64,000 bases of DNA from Pedobacter sp. MC2016-14 (GTDB taxonomy: Bacteria > Bacteroidota > Bacteroidia > Sphingobacteriales > Sphingobacteriaceae). Positions 56,002 to 64,000 of the stretch are shown piece after piece (position 1 is the first letter of the stretch; each line of letters opens with the position of its first letter). The notes beneath the pieces were generated by a model. It was not told the origin of the DNA. It ran no database searches and was given only the letters and a program-made list of their open reading frames with translations. The translations under genes and the position numbers were made by a program. The DNA is taken from positions 124,001 to 188,000 of the forward strand of contig NZ_JAJMPA010000001.1 in NCBI RefSeq assembly GCF_020991475.1, given 5' to 3'.

Positions 56002-56907
56002 TTAATTGGTTACTGCTGTAATTTCTATATCAAAATCAAGGATAGCATTTGCAGGAATAATAGTAGCTCCAGTTGTTTGACTTGTACTTCCAGAGGTGCC
56101 GTAAGCTAAACCAGAAGGAATAAACAACCTCAATTTTGCTCCGGTTGAGAACTGAGGTAGAACTTTTCCCCAGCCTTTTATAACACCAGCCAATGTGAAT
56201 ACAAAAGTACCATCAGTACCAGAATCAAATACAGTTCCATCCAATAATCTTCCTGTATACTTGGCTGTTATTGAACTTCCAAAGTTAATCACCTCGATCG
56301 GTTTTTCGGCCGTTCCTGGCGTAGTTGGTGCAACCACTACATAATAAACACCACCAGGACCTTCAATTGCATTTGTAATGCCCTTTGATGTAAGGTAAGC
56401 CTGGATTCTTTCTTTATCAATCGCCGCTTGTGTAGATTGTGTATACACAGATACGTTGGACATTATAATTTCATTTGGACCAATAGAGCCACTTCCATTT
56501 TTACCAAAGGCAAGATAAGAGGGAAGAATTACAGTAAATTTTCCGCCGCGACCGAGTTTTGTCAGGATATCTCTGTATGGAACAGGAGTTACATAACCTA
56601 CAAAAGTACCTTCATTGCCATTAGCAGCAGTTTCACTAAAAACTTCACCAGCTAGGCTTTTAAGGTCGTACCTATAAAAAACAGAATCTGTATTTTTTAA
56701 CGATGTACTGGCTCCCTGTGTAGTAATTTCGTAATAGTAGCCGCTCGCATCTTTTTTAAACCTATCAGTAAGGTTATTGGCTTTCAGGTATTCGAGTATT
56801 TTAGTTTCGTCTACACTTTGAATAGATTCATATTCCTTTGTACAGGAGTTAAAAAGAAGGATTAATCCCAGTAAAGCAAAAGTATATGAAGACAACTTTT
56901 TAAGCAT
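56002..56907 (-). CDS. Lipoprotein with two FKBP-type domains
   Basis: 301 residues; lipobox LFNSC gives Cys22. Two FKBP-like peptidyl-prolyl isomerase domains lie in tandem: the first (about 60-160; VILPSYLAFGKNGSGSIGP) is degenerate, the second (about 200-301; YTGRLLDGTVFDSGTDGTFV, IPSGLAYG) closer to consensus. It is probably a surface or periplasmic folding factor. It is preceded by a single-domain paralogue 6 nt upstream and converges on phrB. Confidence 0.88.
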   Translation of the reverse strand: MLKKLSSYTFALLGLILLFNSCTKEYESIQSVDETKILEYLKANNLTDRFKKDASGYYYEITTQGASTSLKNTDSVFYRYDLKSLAGEVFSETAANGNEGTFVGYVTPVPYRDILTKLGRGGKFTVILPSYLAFGKNGSGSIGPNEIIMSNVSVYTQSTQAAIDKERIQAYLTSKGITNAIEGPGGVYYVVVAPTTPGTAEKPIEVINFGSSITAKYTGRLLDGTVFDSGTDGTFVFTLAGVIKGWGKVLPQFSTGAKLRLFIPSGLAYGTSGSTSQTTGATIIPANAILDFDIEITAVTN

Positions 56908-56913
56908 GTTTTG

Positions 56914-57441
56914 TTATTTTTTCTGTTTGTATATTTGTAATAATTGAACCGTATAGTCCAGGTTTGAATTGGGTGGAATGATACCAATTGGAAATGGCGT
57001 ATACACAGGTCTGTTGATATAAGCCAATGCCGAAGGAACAATAAACCTGATTTCTCCACCAGCCTGTATGCCATGCGAGGTACCTGCAGGTATAATCTGT
57101 AATCCTCTTCTAAAACCCTCAGGCATTGCAAAAAGCACCAGTTTAGCAGAATCTACTGCCTGCTCTACAATACTATCATTTAACATCTTTCCGGTATAAG
57201 CTATTTTCACCGTATCAAAATCTCCCAACACCTGCGTTCCTGTTCCTGTTCTAACCATGTTATAAAAAATCCCGCTGGCATCTTTAGTCATCGTCAGATT
57301 TTTCTTTGTCAAAAAACGCTGAATAGAATCAATATCCAATTGCAGCTGTGCCGTTTTATCGTATGCTTCAAACTTATTACATGCGTAAAAGGCAAGCAAA
57401 AGAACAGTCAGCACCAATAAAACTGCATTTTTTAACAACAT
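56914..57441 (-). CDS. FKBP-type peptidyl-prolyl isomerase lipoprotein
   Basis: 175 residues from ATG 57441, which puts a normal lipoprotein signal first (MLLKNAVLLVLTVLLLAFYA then Cys21). An N-terminal helical part is followed by one FKBP domain (about 80-175; VKIAYTGKMLNDSIVEQ, IPAGTSHGIQAGGEIRFIVP). Several consensus active-site residues are replaced, so isomerase activity is uncertain. An upstream in-frame ATG at 57495 would bury the signal peptide. Operon with the two-domain paralogue. Confidence 0.86.
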   Translation of the reverse strand: MLLKNAVLLVLTVLLLAFYACNKFEAYDKTAQLQLDIDSIQRFLTKKNLTMTKDASGIFYNMVRTGTGTQVLGDFDTVKIAYTGKMLNDSIVEQAVDSAKLVLFAMPEGFRRGLQIIPAGTSHGIQAGGEIRFIVPSALAYINRPVYTPFPIGIIPPNSNLDYTVQLLQIYKQKK

Positions 57442-57542
57442 GCACAAAAATACTCTTTTATTAGGGATAGAACAATTTTTAACCAATTTTAACAATTATA
57501 AGCTGGCCCCATACTTAGTGCCCCTGGCTATCCTAAATAAAA

Positions 57543-57568
57543 AAAGCGCCCTTAAAATTAAGGACGCT
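57543..57568 (-). terminator. Terminator of the fad operon
   Basis: AGCG-CCTTAA and TTAAGG-CGCT arms with one mismatch and a 2-nt loop; on the minus strand seven T follow. It lies 40 nt past the fadE stop. Confidence 0.88.
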
Positions 57569-57607
57569 CCAAAGCTAATCTAGCTTTTAGTTAATTGTCT
57601 TTTATAC

Positions 57608-59389
57608 TTAATAGCAATACTTATTGGCCGCAATTAACTGTTGTGCCACCTGCTGACGTATATCTTTTACGTTAAAAGCTTCCATTTTGGTAAACCTGCG
57701 CAGGCCAACCATCATCATACGCTGCTCATCACCTTCAGCAAAAGCCCAAAGTGCTTCCTTTCCTGCTTTATGCACAGCATCAACAGCCTCTACAAAATAA
57801 ATACGCATCAGGTTTAGCTGACCAGCACAAGCTTCTTCTCCCTTTAAGCTCACTAATTTTTCAGTTCTTAGCATGGCAGACTCGGCTACATAAACATAAC
57901 TTGCCATATCGGCTATGTTCATTAAAATCTCCTGTTCTTTAGACAAGCTCATCATCAATTTTTGAACTGCAGCACCGGCAACCATCAAAGTAGCTTTTTT
58001 CAAATTGGAGATGATCTTTTTCTCTGCCGCAAACAAAGTATCATCAATCTCCCCAAAATCAGGTATAGACATCAACTCTCCTGCAACTGCCGTAGCGGGG
58101 GTCATCAAATCCAATTCCCCTTTCATGGCCCTTTTCAACATCATGTCAACAGTTAACAGACGATTGATTTCATTTGTACCTTCAAAAATCCTGTTGATCC
58201 TGGCATCACGGTAAGCCCTGTCCATAGGCGCTTCTGCAGAAAATCCCATTCCACCATAGATCTGGACACCTTCATCAACCACATAATCCAGCACCTCAGA
58301 TCCCCAAACCTTCAATATGGCGCATTCTACAGCAAATTGTTCCGTTGATTTCAATTTCGCTTTACTGGCATCCATTCCACCTTCAACCAAGGCTTCGTAG
58401 GCATCATCAATATTTTGACCGGCACGATAATTTGCAGACTCTACAGCATACACCTTAGCCGCCATTTCGGCCAGTTTAAACCTGATGGCACCGTACTTAG
58501 AAATCTGCCTGTCAAACTGGATCCGCTCATTCGCATAATTTATAGCTGTATCAATTACCTTTCTTGATGCGCCAATTGCAGCAGCAGCAAGTTTAATCCT
58601 GCCAATATTTAAAATATTTACCGCAATTTTAAAACCGTTCTCTCGTTCAGAAAGCATGTTTTCTACAGGAACAGGACAGTCGTTAAAAAACACCTGTCGT
58701 GTTGAAGAACCTTTGATTCCCATTTTATGTTCCTCAGGGTTCATCGAAATGCCACCGAACTCCCGCTCTACAATAAATGCAGTCAGGTTTTTATCGTCGT
58801 CAATTTTCGCAAACACGATAAATACATCAGCAAAACCACCATTAGTGATCCACATTTTCTGACCCGTGATCAGGTAATGCGTACCATCTGCACTCAATTT
58901 AGCTTTAGTTTTACCAGAGTTAGCATCCGATCCAGAATTAGGTTCCGTTAGACAGTAAGCTGCTTTCCATTCTCCCGTTCCTAACTTTGGAATGTATTTT
59001 TCTTTCTGTTCTTTATTTCCATAATAAAGAATTGGTAAAGTTCCAATTCCCGTATGGGCAGAAAGTGCCACGGCAAAAGAATGTCCTGCGCCAACTACAT
59101 CAGCCACCAGCATAGAGGTATTAAAATTCTTTCCAAAGCCTCCATATTCTTCCGGAATCGAAACACCAAGAATCCCCAGTTCACCTGCTTTATCCATTAA
59201 AGACGGCATCAAACCTTCCTCCTGGCTATCAATGCGATCAAGATTTGGAAACACTTCTGCCGCTAAAAAATCACGGCAGGTTTGTGCAATCATATTTTGT
59301 TCTTCATCAAATTCTTCAGGAATAAATACATCCTGAAATGAGGTTTCCTTGATCAGGAACTCACCTCCTTTAATTGTTTTTTTGTCCAT
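57608..59389 (-). CDS. fadE: Acyl-CoA dehydrogenase
   Basis: 593 residues, the long FadE type known from the B. subtilis fadNAE operon. The dehydrogenase core has AYCLTEPNSGSDANSGK, the FAD-contact WITNGGFADVF, QIYGGMGFSAEAPMDRAYRD and IFEGTNEINR with the probable catalytic Glu; beyond about 400 a C-terminal helical extension follows. It makes the trans-2-enoyl-CoA. It is third after fadN and fadA, but a 642-bp insertion with repeats and a small gene lies between fadA and its start. Confidence 0.95.
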   Translation of the reverse strand: MDKKTIKGGEFLIKETSFQDVFIPEEFDEEQNMIAQTCRDFLAAEVFPNLDRIDSQEEGLMPSLMDKAGELGILGVSIPEEYGGFGKNFNTSMLVADVVGAGHSFAVALSAHTGIGTLPILYYGNKEQKEKYIPKLGTGEWKAAYCLTEPNSGSDANSGKTKAKLSADGTHYLITGQKMWITNGGFADVFIVFAKIDDDKNLTAFIVEREFGGISMNPEEHKMGIKGSSTRQVFFNDCPVPVENMLSERENGFKIAVNILNIGRIKLAAAAIGASRKVIDTAINYANERIQFDRQISKYGAIRFKLAEMAAKVYAVESANYRAGQNIDDAYEALVEGGMDASKAKLKSTEQFAVECAILKVWGSEVLDYVVDEGVQIYGGMGFSAEAPMDRAYRDARINRIFEGTNEINRLLTVDMMLKRAMKGELDLMTPATAVAGELMSIPDFGEIDDTLFAAEKKIISNLKKATLMVAGAAVQKLMMSLSKEQEILMNIADMASYVYVAESAMLRTEKLVSLKGEEACAGQLNLMRIYFVEAVDAVHKAGKEALWAFAEGDEQRMMMVGLRRFTKMEAFNVKDIRQQVAQQLIAANKYCY

Positions 59390-59393
59390 ATTA

Positions 59394-59570
59394 ATTAGAT
59401 TAAAGATTAAAGAACAAGGATTTTAAGACCGGGCGCTTTAACCAAGTTTTTTATTAAATTAAAGATTAAAGAACAAGGATTTTAAGACCGGGCGCTTTAA
59501 CCAAGTTTTTTATTAGATTAAAGATTAAAGAACAAGGATTTTAAGACCGGGCGCTTTAATCGAGTTTATC
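59394..59570. repeat. Three tandem 59-bp repeats before fadE
   Basis: Units begin at 59394, 59453 and 59512 (period 59). Each has ATTAxATTAAAGATTAAAG, then AACAAGGATTTTAAGACCGG and GCGCTTTAACCAAGTTTTTT; the first two are almost identical and the third diverges after GCTTTAA. They occupy nearly all of the gap between fadE and the four-helix-bundle gene. Confidence 0.93.
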
Positions 59571-59591
59571 TTTTTTTTATAATAATGACAT

Positions 59592-59942
59592 CTAACTGAG
59601 TGTCTTTTTAAATGCAGATATCTTTTTTTGAAGTTGAGTTATATCTAACAATAGCTGTTGTATTTGTAAAGCAGTAAGATGATTAACAGCTACACAGATC
59701 AACAATTGTGTCTCTAATTCAAAAAGAGAGCCCAATGCTATAGAGAGAAAATGAGAAAACTCCTTATCCGAAGATCTTGAAGAGCCTTCTGCAATATTTG
59801 AAGGAACTGAAACTGAGCATCTGGAAATTTGAGAAATTAACCCAAATCTTTCTGCATCAGGTAAAGATTTTAAAGCTATGTAAGTATCTCTTACAATGCT
59901 CATTGCTTCTTGCCAAATCTGTAATTGCCTAAAATTATGCAT
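59592..59942 (-). CDS. Four-helix-bundle protein (S23/Avd-like)
   Basis: 116 residues with the TIGR02436 pattern: NFRQLQIWQEAMSIVRDTYI, FGLISQISRCSVSVPSNIAE, GSSRSSDKEFSHFLSIALGS, and LFELETQLLI. Relatives are coded in 23S rRNA intervening sequences and as the Avd accessory protein of diversity-generating retroelements; stand-alone copies are scattered in Bacteroidota between short repeats. The cellular role is unknown. Here it lies inside the fadNAE operon with tandem repeats on both sides that share AGAACAAGGAT in inverted orientation, so it looks like a small mobile cassette. Confidence 0.9.
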   Translation of the reverse strand: MHNFRQLQIWQEAMSIVRDTYIALKSLPDAERFGLISQISRCSVSVPSNIAEGSSRSSDKEFSHFLSIALGSLFELETQLLICVAVNHLTALQIQQLLLDITQLQKKISAFKKTLS

Positions 59943-60031
59943 CTAGTCTTGCTTTTATCTTTAATCCTTCATCCTTGTTCTAATATACATCTAGTCTTAC
60001 TACTATCTTTTTTTCTTAATCCTTGTTCTCT
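59941..60031. repeat. Two imperfect 48-bp repeats on the fadA side of the four-helix-bundle gene
   Basis: ATCTAGTCTT at 59941 and 59989 opens two units; each carries CCTTGTTCT near its end (59973-59981 and 60021-60029). The reverse complement AGAACAAGG is the core of the 59-bp repeats on the other side of the gene, giving an inverted arrangement around it. Confidence 0.8.
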
Positions 60032-60033
60032 AA

Positions 60034-61209
60034 CTACAACATTTCAAAAATACCTGCAGCACCCTGTCCGCTACCCACGCACATCGTTACCATTCCGTAT
60101 TTCCCCTCTCTGCGTTTCAGTTCGTTAAACAATTGCACCGTAAGCTTAGCACCAGTACAACCAAGCGGATGCCCTAAGGCAATAGCACCACCGTTTACAT
60201 TCAGTTTTGAAGTATCCAGCCCCAACGTCCTGATAATAGCCAGAGACTGGGAAGCAAATGCTTCATTTAGCTCAACCAGATCCATTTGTTCCAGGCTCAA
60301 TCCTGCTTTCTTTAAAGCCAGTGGAATAGCATCAATTGGGCCAATTCCCATAATTCTGGGTGGCACACCAACTACGCCATAACTAACCAATCTGGCAATC
60401 GGCTCAACACCAAGTTCTTTTAATTTACTTTCCGAAACCACCAATACAAATGCAGCACCGTCTGAAGTTTGAGAGGAATTCCCGGCTGTAACACTTCCAT
60501 CTGCAGCAAATACAGGTTTAAGCTTCGCTAGTTTATCCAGACTTGTATCCGCACGCGGCCCTTCGTCAGTATCCACCACATAAGTCCGGCTTACTTTTTT
60601 CATATTACCATCCAGATAATTTTCAGTAACGGTAATGGGGGCCACACCGGCCTTAAGGTGCCCGTTTTTTATAGCCTCCACCGCTTTCAAATGCGACTGA
60701 TAAGCAAATTCATCCTGATCTTCCCGGTTCACTTTATATTCAGCAGCTACCGCTTCTGCAGTCAGGCCCATACCCCAGTACCAGTCTGGATTGGTTTTAG
60801 CCACTTCCGGATTAGGAACAACTTTCCATCCGCCAAAGGGCATTCCAGACATCACTTCTACACCACCCGCTATGATGCAATCTGCCATTCCACTTTTAAT
60901 TTTAGCTACCGCAGTAGCTATCGTGTCTAATCCAGATGCACAATACCTATTCACTGTAACCCCCGGAACTTTATCCGTATCCAACCCCATCAGCGAAATC
61001 ATCCGGCCAATATTCAGCCCCTGTTCCGCCTCAGGTGTAGCATTACCTACAATTACATCATCTATTTGTTCTTTATCCAGGTTAGGAACAGAGGCCACCA
61101 ATTGTTTGATAACCTCAGCCGCCAAATCATCGGCCCTCGTAAAACGAAATACCCCACGTGGGGCCTTGCCCACTGCTGTACGTAAACCTGCTATGATATA
61201 TGCTTCCAT
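60034..61209 (-). CDS. fadA: Acetyl-CoA C-acyltransferase (thiolase)
   Basis: 391 residues. Nucleophile Cys90 in [13 protein letters not shown], the loop [11 protein letters not shown], the His of [16 protein letters not shown] and the second catalytic Cys in [13 protein letters not shown]. It cleaves 3-ketoacyl-CoA in the last step of beta-oxidation. The same length as B. subtilis FadA and in the same gene order, between fadN (121 nt upstream) and fadE. Confidence 0.96.
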   Translation of the reverse strand: MEAYIIAGLRTAVGKAPRGVFRFTRADDLAAEVIKQLVASVPNLDKEQIDDVIVGNATPEAEQGLNIGRMISLMGLDTDKVPGVTVNRYCASGLDTIATAVAKIKSGMADCIIAGGVEVMSGMPFGGWKVVPNPEVAKTNPDWYWGMGLTAEAVAAEYKVNREDQDEFAYQSHLKAVEAIKNGHLKAGVAPITVTENYLDGNMKKVSRTYVVDTDEGPRADTSLDKLAKLKPVFAADGSVTAGNSSQTSDGAAFVLVVSESKLKELGVEPIARLVSYGVVGVPPRIMGIGPIDAIPLALKKAGLSLEQMDLVELNEAFASQSLAIIRTLGLDTSKLNVNGGAIALGHPLGCTGAKLTVQLFNELKRREGKYGMVTMCVGSGQGAAGIFEML

Positions 61210-61216
61210 TTTTTAT

Positions 61217-61254
61217 GATTAAGGGTTAAGGAGCAGGGATTAAAAACCAGACCA
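61217..61254. repeat. Degenerate copy of the fad repeat between fadN and fadA
   Basis: GATTAAGGGTTAAGGAGCAG followed by GGATTAAAAACCAGACC resembles the 59-bp unit (GATTAAAGATTAAAGAACAA, GGATTTTAAGACC) with several changes. It shows that the repeat family is spread over more than one gap of the operon. Confidence 0.5.
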
Positions 61255-61330
61255 CCTAACCAATATTATTATTTTAATTTATTTCTTCAATTTCTGCGCT
61301 CAATCTTTATTCTAAAGACCTTCGCTCCAA

Positions 61331-63694
61331 CTAGTTTCTCAACGGCTTACCCTTGGTTACAATACTTTGTATACGTTCCAATGTCTTACGTTCCCCGCAA
61401 AGTGACAAAAATGCTTCTCTTTCCAAATCCAGTAAGTATTGCTCAGTAACTTCTGTTGGAGATGACAAATCACCCCCGCACATCACATAACCCAATTTCT
61501 CCGAGATTTTCTTATCATGTTCAGAAATATAATGTCCAGAATACATCGTATTTGCACCAGCATACACAATACCTAGCCCCTGTTTACCTAAGACCCTGAT
61601 GTCTTTTCTGCGAACAGGTTGCGTATAACCTGCCTCAGCCAGCGCTATCGCTTTGGCTTTTGCATCGGCAATCAAACGGCTTCTGTTCATGGATACAGAA
61701 AACTTATCTTTCTGTAAATACCCCAGTTCATAGGCTTCCAGCGCCGACGTAGACACTTTAGCCATACCAATGGTCAAAAATCTTTCTTTCAACACATTTT
61801 GCACAATCTGGTCATCAGTATATTCATCAGAAGCACGCAACGCAAATTCTTTTGTTCCGCCGCCACCGGGAATTACGCCAACACCAAACTCTACCAATCC
61901 CATATACGTCTCCGCATTCAACTGCACATGATCTGCATGCAAGCTAAACTCACAACCACCGCCTAGCGTAAGGTTATGCGGCGCCACCACTACCGGAATA
62001 GAAGAATACCTGATGCGCATAGAAGTATTTTGAAACAGCTTTATCGCCATATTCAATTCATCCCATTCCTGCTCTACCGCCATCATAAAAATCATACCCA
62101 CATTAGCACCAGCAGAAAAGTTCGCGCCATCATTACCAATCACCAACCCCCTGTATTCCTTTTCAGCTAGATCAATCGCCTTGTTAATGGCCTGCAAAGT
62201 ATCACCACCAATGGTATTCATTTTAGAGTGGAATTCCACATTCAAAATGCCATCACCCAAATCCAAAATAGAAGCACCAGAGTTTTTCCAAATGGTTTTA
62301 GTTAGACGGATATTATCCAGCACTATAAAAGCTTCAGTACCCGGTACCGCTTTGTAAGATTTAGAAGGAATGTCGTAATATTTTTTAACCCCTTCCTCTA
62401 CTTTATAAAACGAGGTATGGCCTGCCGACAGCATTTCATGTACCCATACTGCAGCTTCATGCCCATAGGTTTTCATACCATCCAAAGATTCCTTAATACC
62501 TACCGCATCCCAAACTTCAAAGGGACCAAGATCCCAGCCAAAGCCGGCACGCATGGCGTCATCAATTCGGTATAATTCATCAGAAATTTCAGGAATCCTG
62601 TCAGATACGTACTCAAACAAACCAAAAAACGAAGCCCGGAAGAGTTCAGCAGCCTTATCCTTACCCGTTGCAAAAACCTTCATTCGGTCTTTTACATTTT
62701 CAATGCTTTTGGTGATATCGAGTGTAGCGGACTTCACCTTTTGTTGCGGGCGGTATTCCAGCGTTTTTAAATCCAATGCCAGTATCTCGCTTTTACCCTC
62801 CGCATTTTTAGTTTTTTTATAGAAGCCTTGTTTGGTCTTGTCGCCAAGCCATTTATTTGCTTCCATCTTCTCTACATAATCAGGCAGTTTAAATAAGTCA
62901 TGCGCCTTATCATCCGGCACATTATCATACAAACCTTTTGACACCTTAATCATAGTGTCCAGTCCTACAACATCAGTAGTACGAAATGTTGCCGATTTAG
63001 GCCTACCCAAAGCAGGACCAGTAAATTTATCTACTTCCTCTACCGTTAAGTCCATTTCCTGAACCAGGTGCAACAAAGCCATAATGGAATAAACCCCAAC
63101 TCTATTAGCAATAAATGCAGGTGTGTCTTTACATAAAACAGTGGTTTTACCTAAAAACTGATCACCATAATGCATCAAAAAATCAACAATTTCTGGTTTG
63201 GTATGCGGTGTGGGTATAATTTCCAGCAAGCGCAAATAACGTGGCGGATTAAAAAAGTGAGTTCCGCAGAAGTTCGCTTTAAAATCATCACTCCGGCCCT
63301 CCGCCATCAAATGAATTGGAATCCCCGAAGTGTTTGAGGTAACTAAAGTGCCCGGTTTTCGGTATTGCTCTACCTGATCAAACACTACCTTTTTAATGTC
63401 AAGGTTTTCTACAACCACCTCTATAATCCAATCGTAACCAGCAATTTTAGACATGTCGTCTTCAAAATTTCCAGTGCTGATTTTTTTAACCACAGATTTG
63501 GTGTAAACCGGAGAAGGATTACTTTTTACCGCTGCAAGCAACGCAGCATCTACAATACCATTTTTAGGCCCCTCTTTTGCGGCAATATCCAACAACAAAA
63601 CCTCTACGCCAATATTCGCAAAGTGGCAGGCGATGCGGGAACCCATAATTCCGGAACCCAAAACCGCAACCTTATTTATCTTTTTGTTTATCAT
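61331..63694 (-). CDS. fadN: 3-hydroxyacyl-CoA dehydrogenase/enoyl-CoA hydratase
   Basis: 787 residues with the domain order of B. subtilis FadN (dehydrogenase first), not E. coli FadB. N-terminal NAD-binding VAVLGSGIMGSRIACHFANI, then FCGTHFFNPPRYLRLLEIIP with the catalytic His and the 3HCDH C-terminal halves; from about residue 470 a crotonase domain with GNDGANFSAGANVGMIF and LGGGCEFSLHADHV. It carries out the two middle steps of beta-oxidation. Its start overlaps the end of the MarR gene by 23 nt, suggesting translational coupling. Confidence 0.96.
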   Translation of the reverse strand: MINKKINKVAVLGSGIMGSRIACHFANIGVEVLLLDIAAKEGPKNGIVDAALLAAVKSNPSPVYTKSVVKKISTGNFEDDMSKIAGYDWIIEVVVENLDIKKVVFDQVEQYRKPGTLVTSNTSGIPIHLMAEGRSDDFKANFCGTHFFNPPRYLRLLEIIPTPHTKPEIVDFLMHYGDQFLGKTTVLCKDTPAFIANRVGVYSIMALLHLVQEMDLTVEEVDKFTGPALGRPKSATFRTTDVVGLDTMIKVSKGLYDNVPDDKAHDLFKLPDYVEKMEANKWLGDKTKQGFYKKTKNAEGKSEILALDLKTLEYRPQQKVKSATLDITKSIENVKDRMKVFATGKDKAAELFRASFFGLFEYVSDRIPEISDELYRIDDAMRAGFGWDLGPFEVWDAVGIKESLDGMKTYGHEAAVWVHEMLSAGHTSFYKVEEGVKKYYDIPSKSYKAVPGTEAFIVLDNIRLTKTIWKNSGASILDLGDGILNVEFHSKMNTIGGDTLQAINKAIDLAEKEYRGLVIGNDGANFSAGANVGMIFMMAVEQEWDELNMAIKLFQNTSMRIRYSSIPVVVAPHNLTLGGGCEFSLHADHVQLNAETYMGLVEFGVGVIPGGGGTKEFALRASDEYTDDQIVQNVLKERFLTIGMAKVSTSALEAYELGYLQKDKFSVSMNRSRLIADAKAKAIALAEAGYTQPVRRKDIRVLGKQGLGIVYAGANTMYSGHYISEHDKKISEKLGYVMCGGDLSSPTEVTEQYLLDLEREAFLSLCGERKTLERIQSIVTKGKPLRN

Positions 63695-64000
63695 CTTCTA
63701 ATGTATTTGTATAGGCTAATGTGAGTTTATTCAATTTCTGCAAAGTCAAAATCAATTCATTCTTTTCTTTGGCCGTCATATTTTCATTTAAATATTCATT
63801 AAAAGAAATCACAACGCCACGGGCAAGGTGTCTTTTCTCACGACCAAAATCAGTAAGAAACACCTTAACAGAACGCTTATCTCCTGCAGAAGTTTCGCGG
63901 TATATCAACCCCAGATCTTCCATATTATTTAACATCCTTGACAGGCTGGTTGCCTTAACACCAAGAAGTCCGGCCAACTGAGAAACAGCTGTACCTTCTT
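63672..64000 (-). CDS. MarR family regulator, 5' end outside window
   Basis: 109 codons are visible; the frame is open at the right edge. The winged helix is clear: TAVSQLAGLLGVKATSLSRM, LNNMEDLGLIYRETSAGDKR, SVKVFLTDFGREK, then the dimerisation helices. As the first gene of the fadNAE operon, overlapping fadN by 23 nt, it probably represses the operon and responds to an acyl-CoA or fatty acid. A start codon is not in view. Confidence 0.9.
   Translation of the reverse strand, partial: EGTAVSQLAGLLGVKATSLSRMLNNMEDLGLIYRETSAGDKRSVKVFLTDFGREKRHLARGVVISFNEYLNENMTAKEKNELILTLQKLNKLTLAYTNTLEDDKQKDK

Noticed and set aside
56862..57131. An 89-codon minus-strand frame between the two FKBP genes
   Set aside because: It overlaps both FKBP genes out of frame and has no coding features.
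59394..59570. Tandem 59-bp repeats as a CRISPR array
   Set aside because: The whole 59-bp unit repeats with no variable spacers, only three copies, and no cas genes in the window.

Overview
The window looks like a chromosome segment of a Sphingobacteriaceae-type Bacteroidota (Pedobacter-like). The evidence is a SusC/SusD TonB system with a FecR/ECF-sigma pair, TAnnTTTG promoter boxes with -33 TTG/TTTG elements, weak ribosome binding sites, and many secreted proteins and lipoproteins. There is no rRNA, no CRISPR array and no complete insertion sequence.

Layout. 1-2130: an RsbQ-like alpha/beta hydrolase followed after 7 nt by a GAF-PAS histidine kinase that runs off the left edge. 2268-6103: an S41 protease and the GTPases Der and Era. 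6124-6733: a five-gene tRNA operon (fMet-Glu-Glu-fMet-Glu) containing a 183-bp duplication. 6737-9569: an RNA-repair neighbourhood with a 2H phosphoesterase, a decayed gene and the RNA ligase RtcB. 9570-24980: an accessory block with a truncated alcohol dehydrogenase, a trypsin-like/PDZ protease gene split by a frameshift, two TlpA-type thioredoxins, a PKD-like lipoprotein, a DUF4843 lipoprotein, SusD, SusC, FecR and an ECF sigma. This block is bracketed by rtcB and a 36-bp copy of the rtcB 3' end. 25427-28654: aldo/keto reductase, an internally deleted SDR gene, an AraC regulator, a DUF429 gene and tRNA-Asn. 28797-32549: PfkB kinase, an orphan secreted protein, a cytochrome b5-like protein, an ECF sigma and MurB. 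32716-39755: two TetR regulators and a TolC/MFP/RND efflux operon. 39828-47302: MFS transporter, LpdA, GtrA, two secreted hydrolases and an outer-membrane protein. 47447-51503: sucAB. 51568-55999: a light-response cluster with a CarH-type B12 photoreceptor regulator, a truncated cryptochrome DASH, a TIGR01777 epimerase and an intact photolyase. 56002-57441: two FKBP-type lipoproteins. 57608-64000: a MarR-fadN-fadA-fadE fatty-acid oxidation operon interrupted between fadA and fadE by a four-helix-bundle (S23-type) gene with repeats on both sides.

How the parts work together. SucA and SucB with LpdA supply a full 2-oxoglutarate dehydrogenase. FadE, FadN and FadA carry out beta-oxidation. The SusC/SusD locus has proteases and thioredoxins but no glycoside hydrolases, which suggests uptake of peptides or another non-glycan substrate under cell-surface signalling control. 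CarH and the photolyases couple light to DNA repair.

Most unusual points: (1) the RsbQ-like hydrolase paired with a PAS histidine kinase, (2) the frameshifted double trypsin/PDZ gene whose second domain has lost its catalytic residues, (3) the S23 cassette inside fadNAE, (4) the rtcB-tail repeat bracketing about 15 kb, and (5) the CarH promoter, where an 18-bp palindrome fills the 19-bp spacer. Several decayed genes (9614-10313, 26417-26619, 7710-8102, 52561-53559) show that this is an actively rearranging region.
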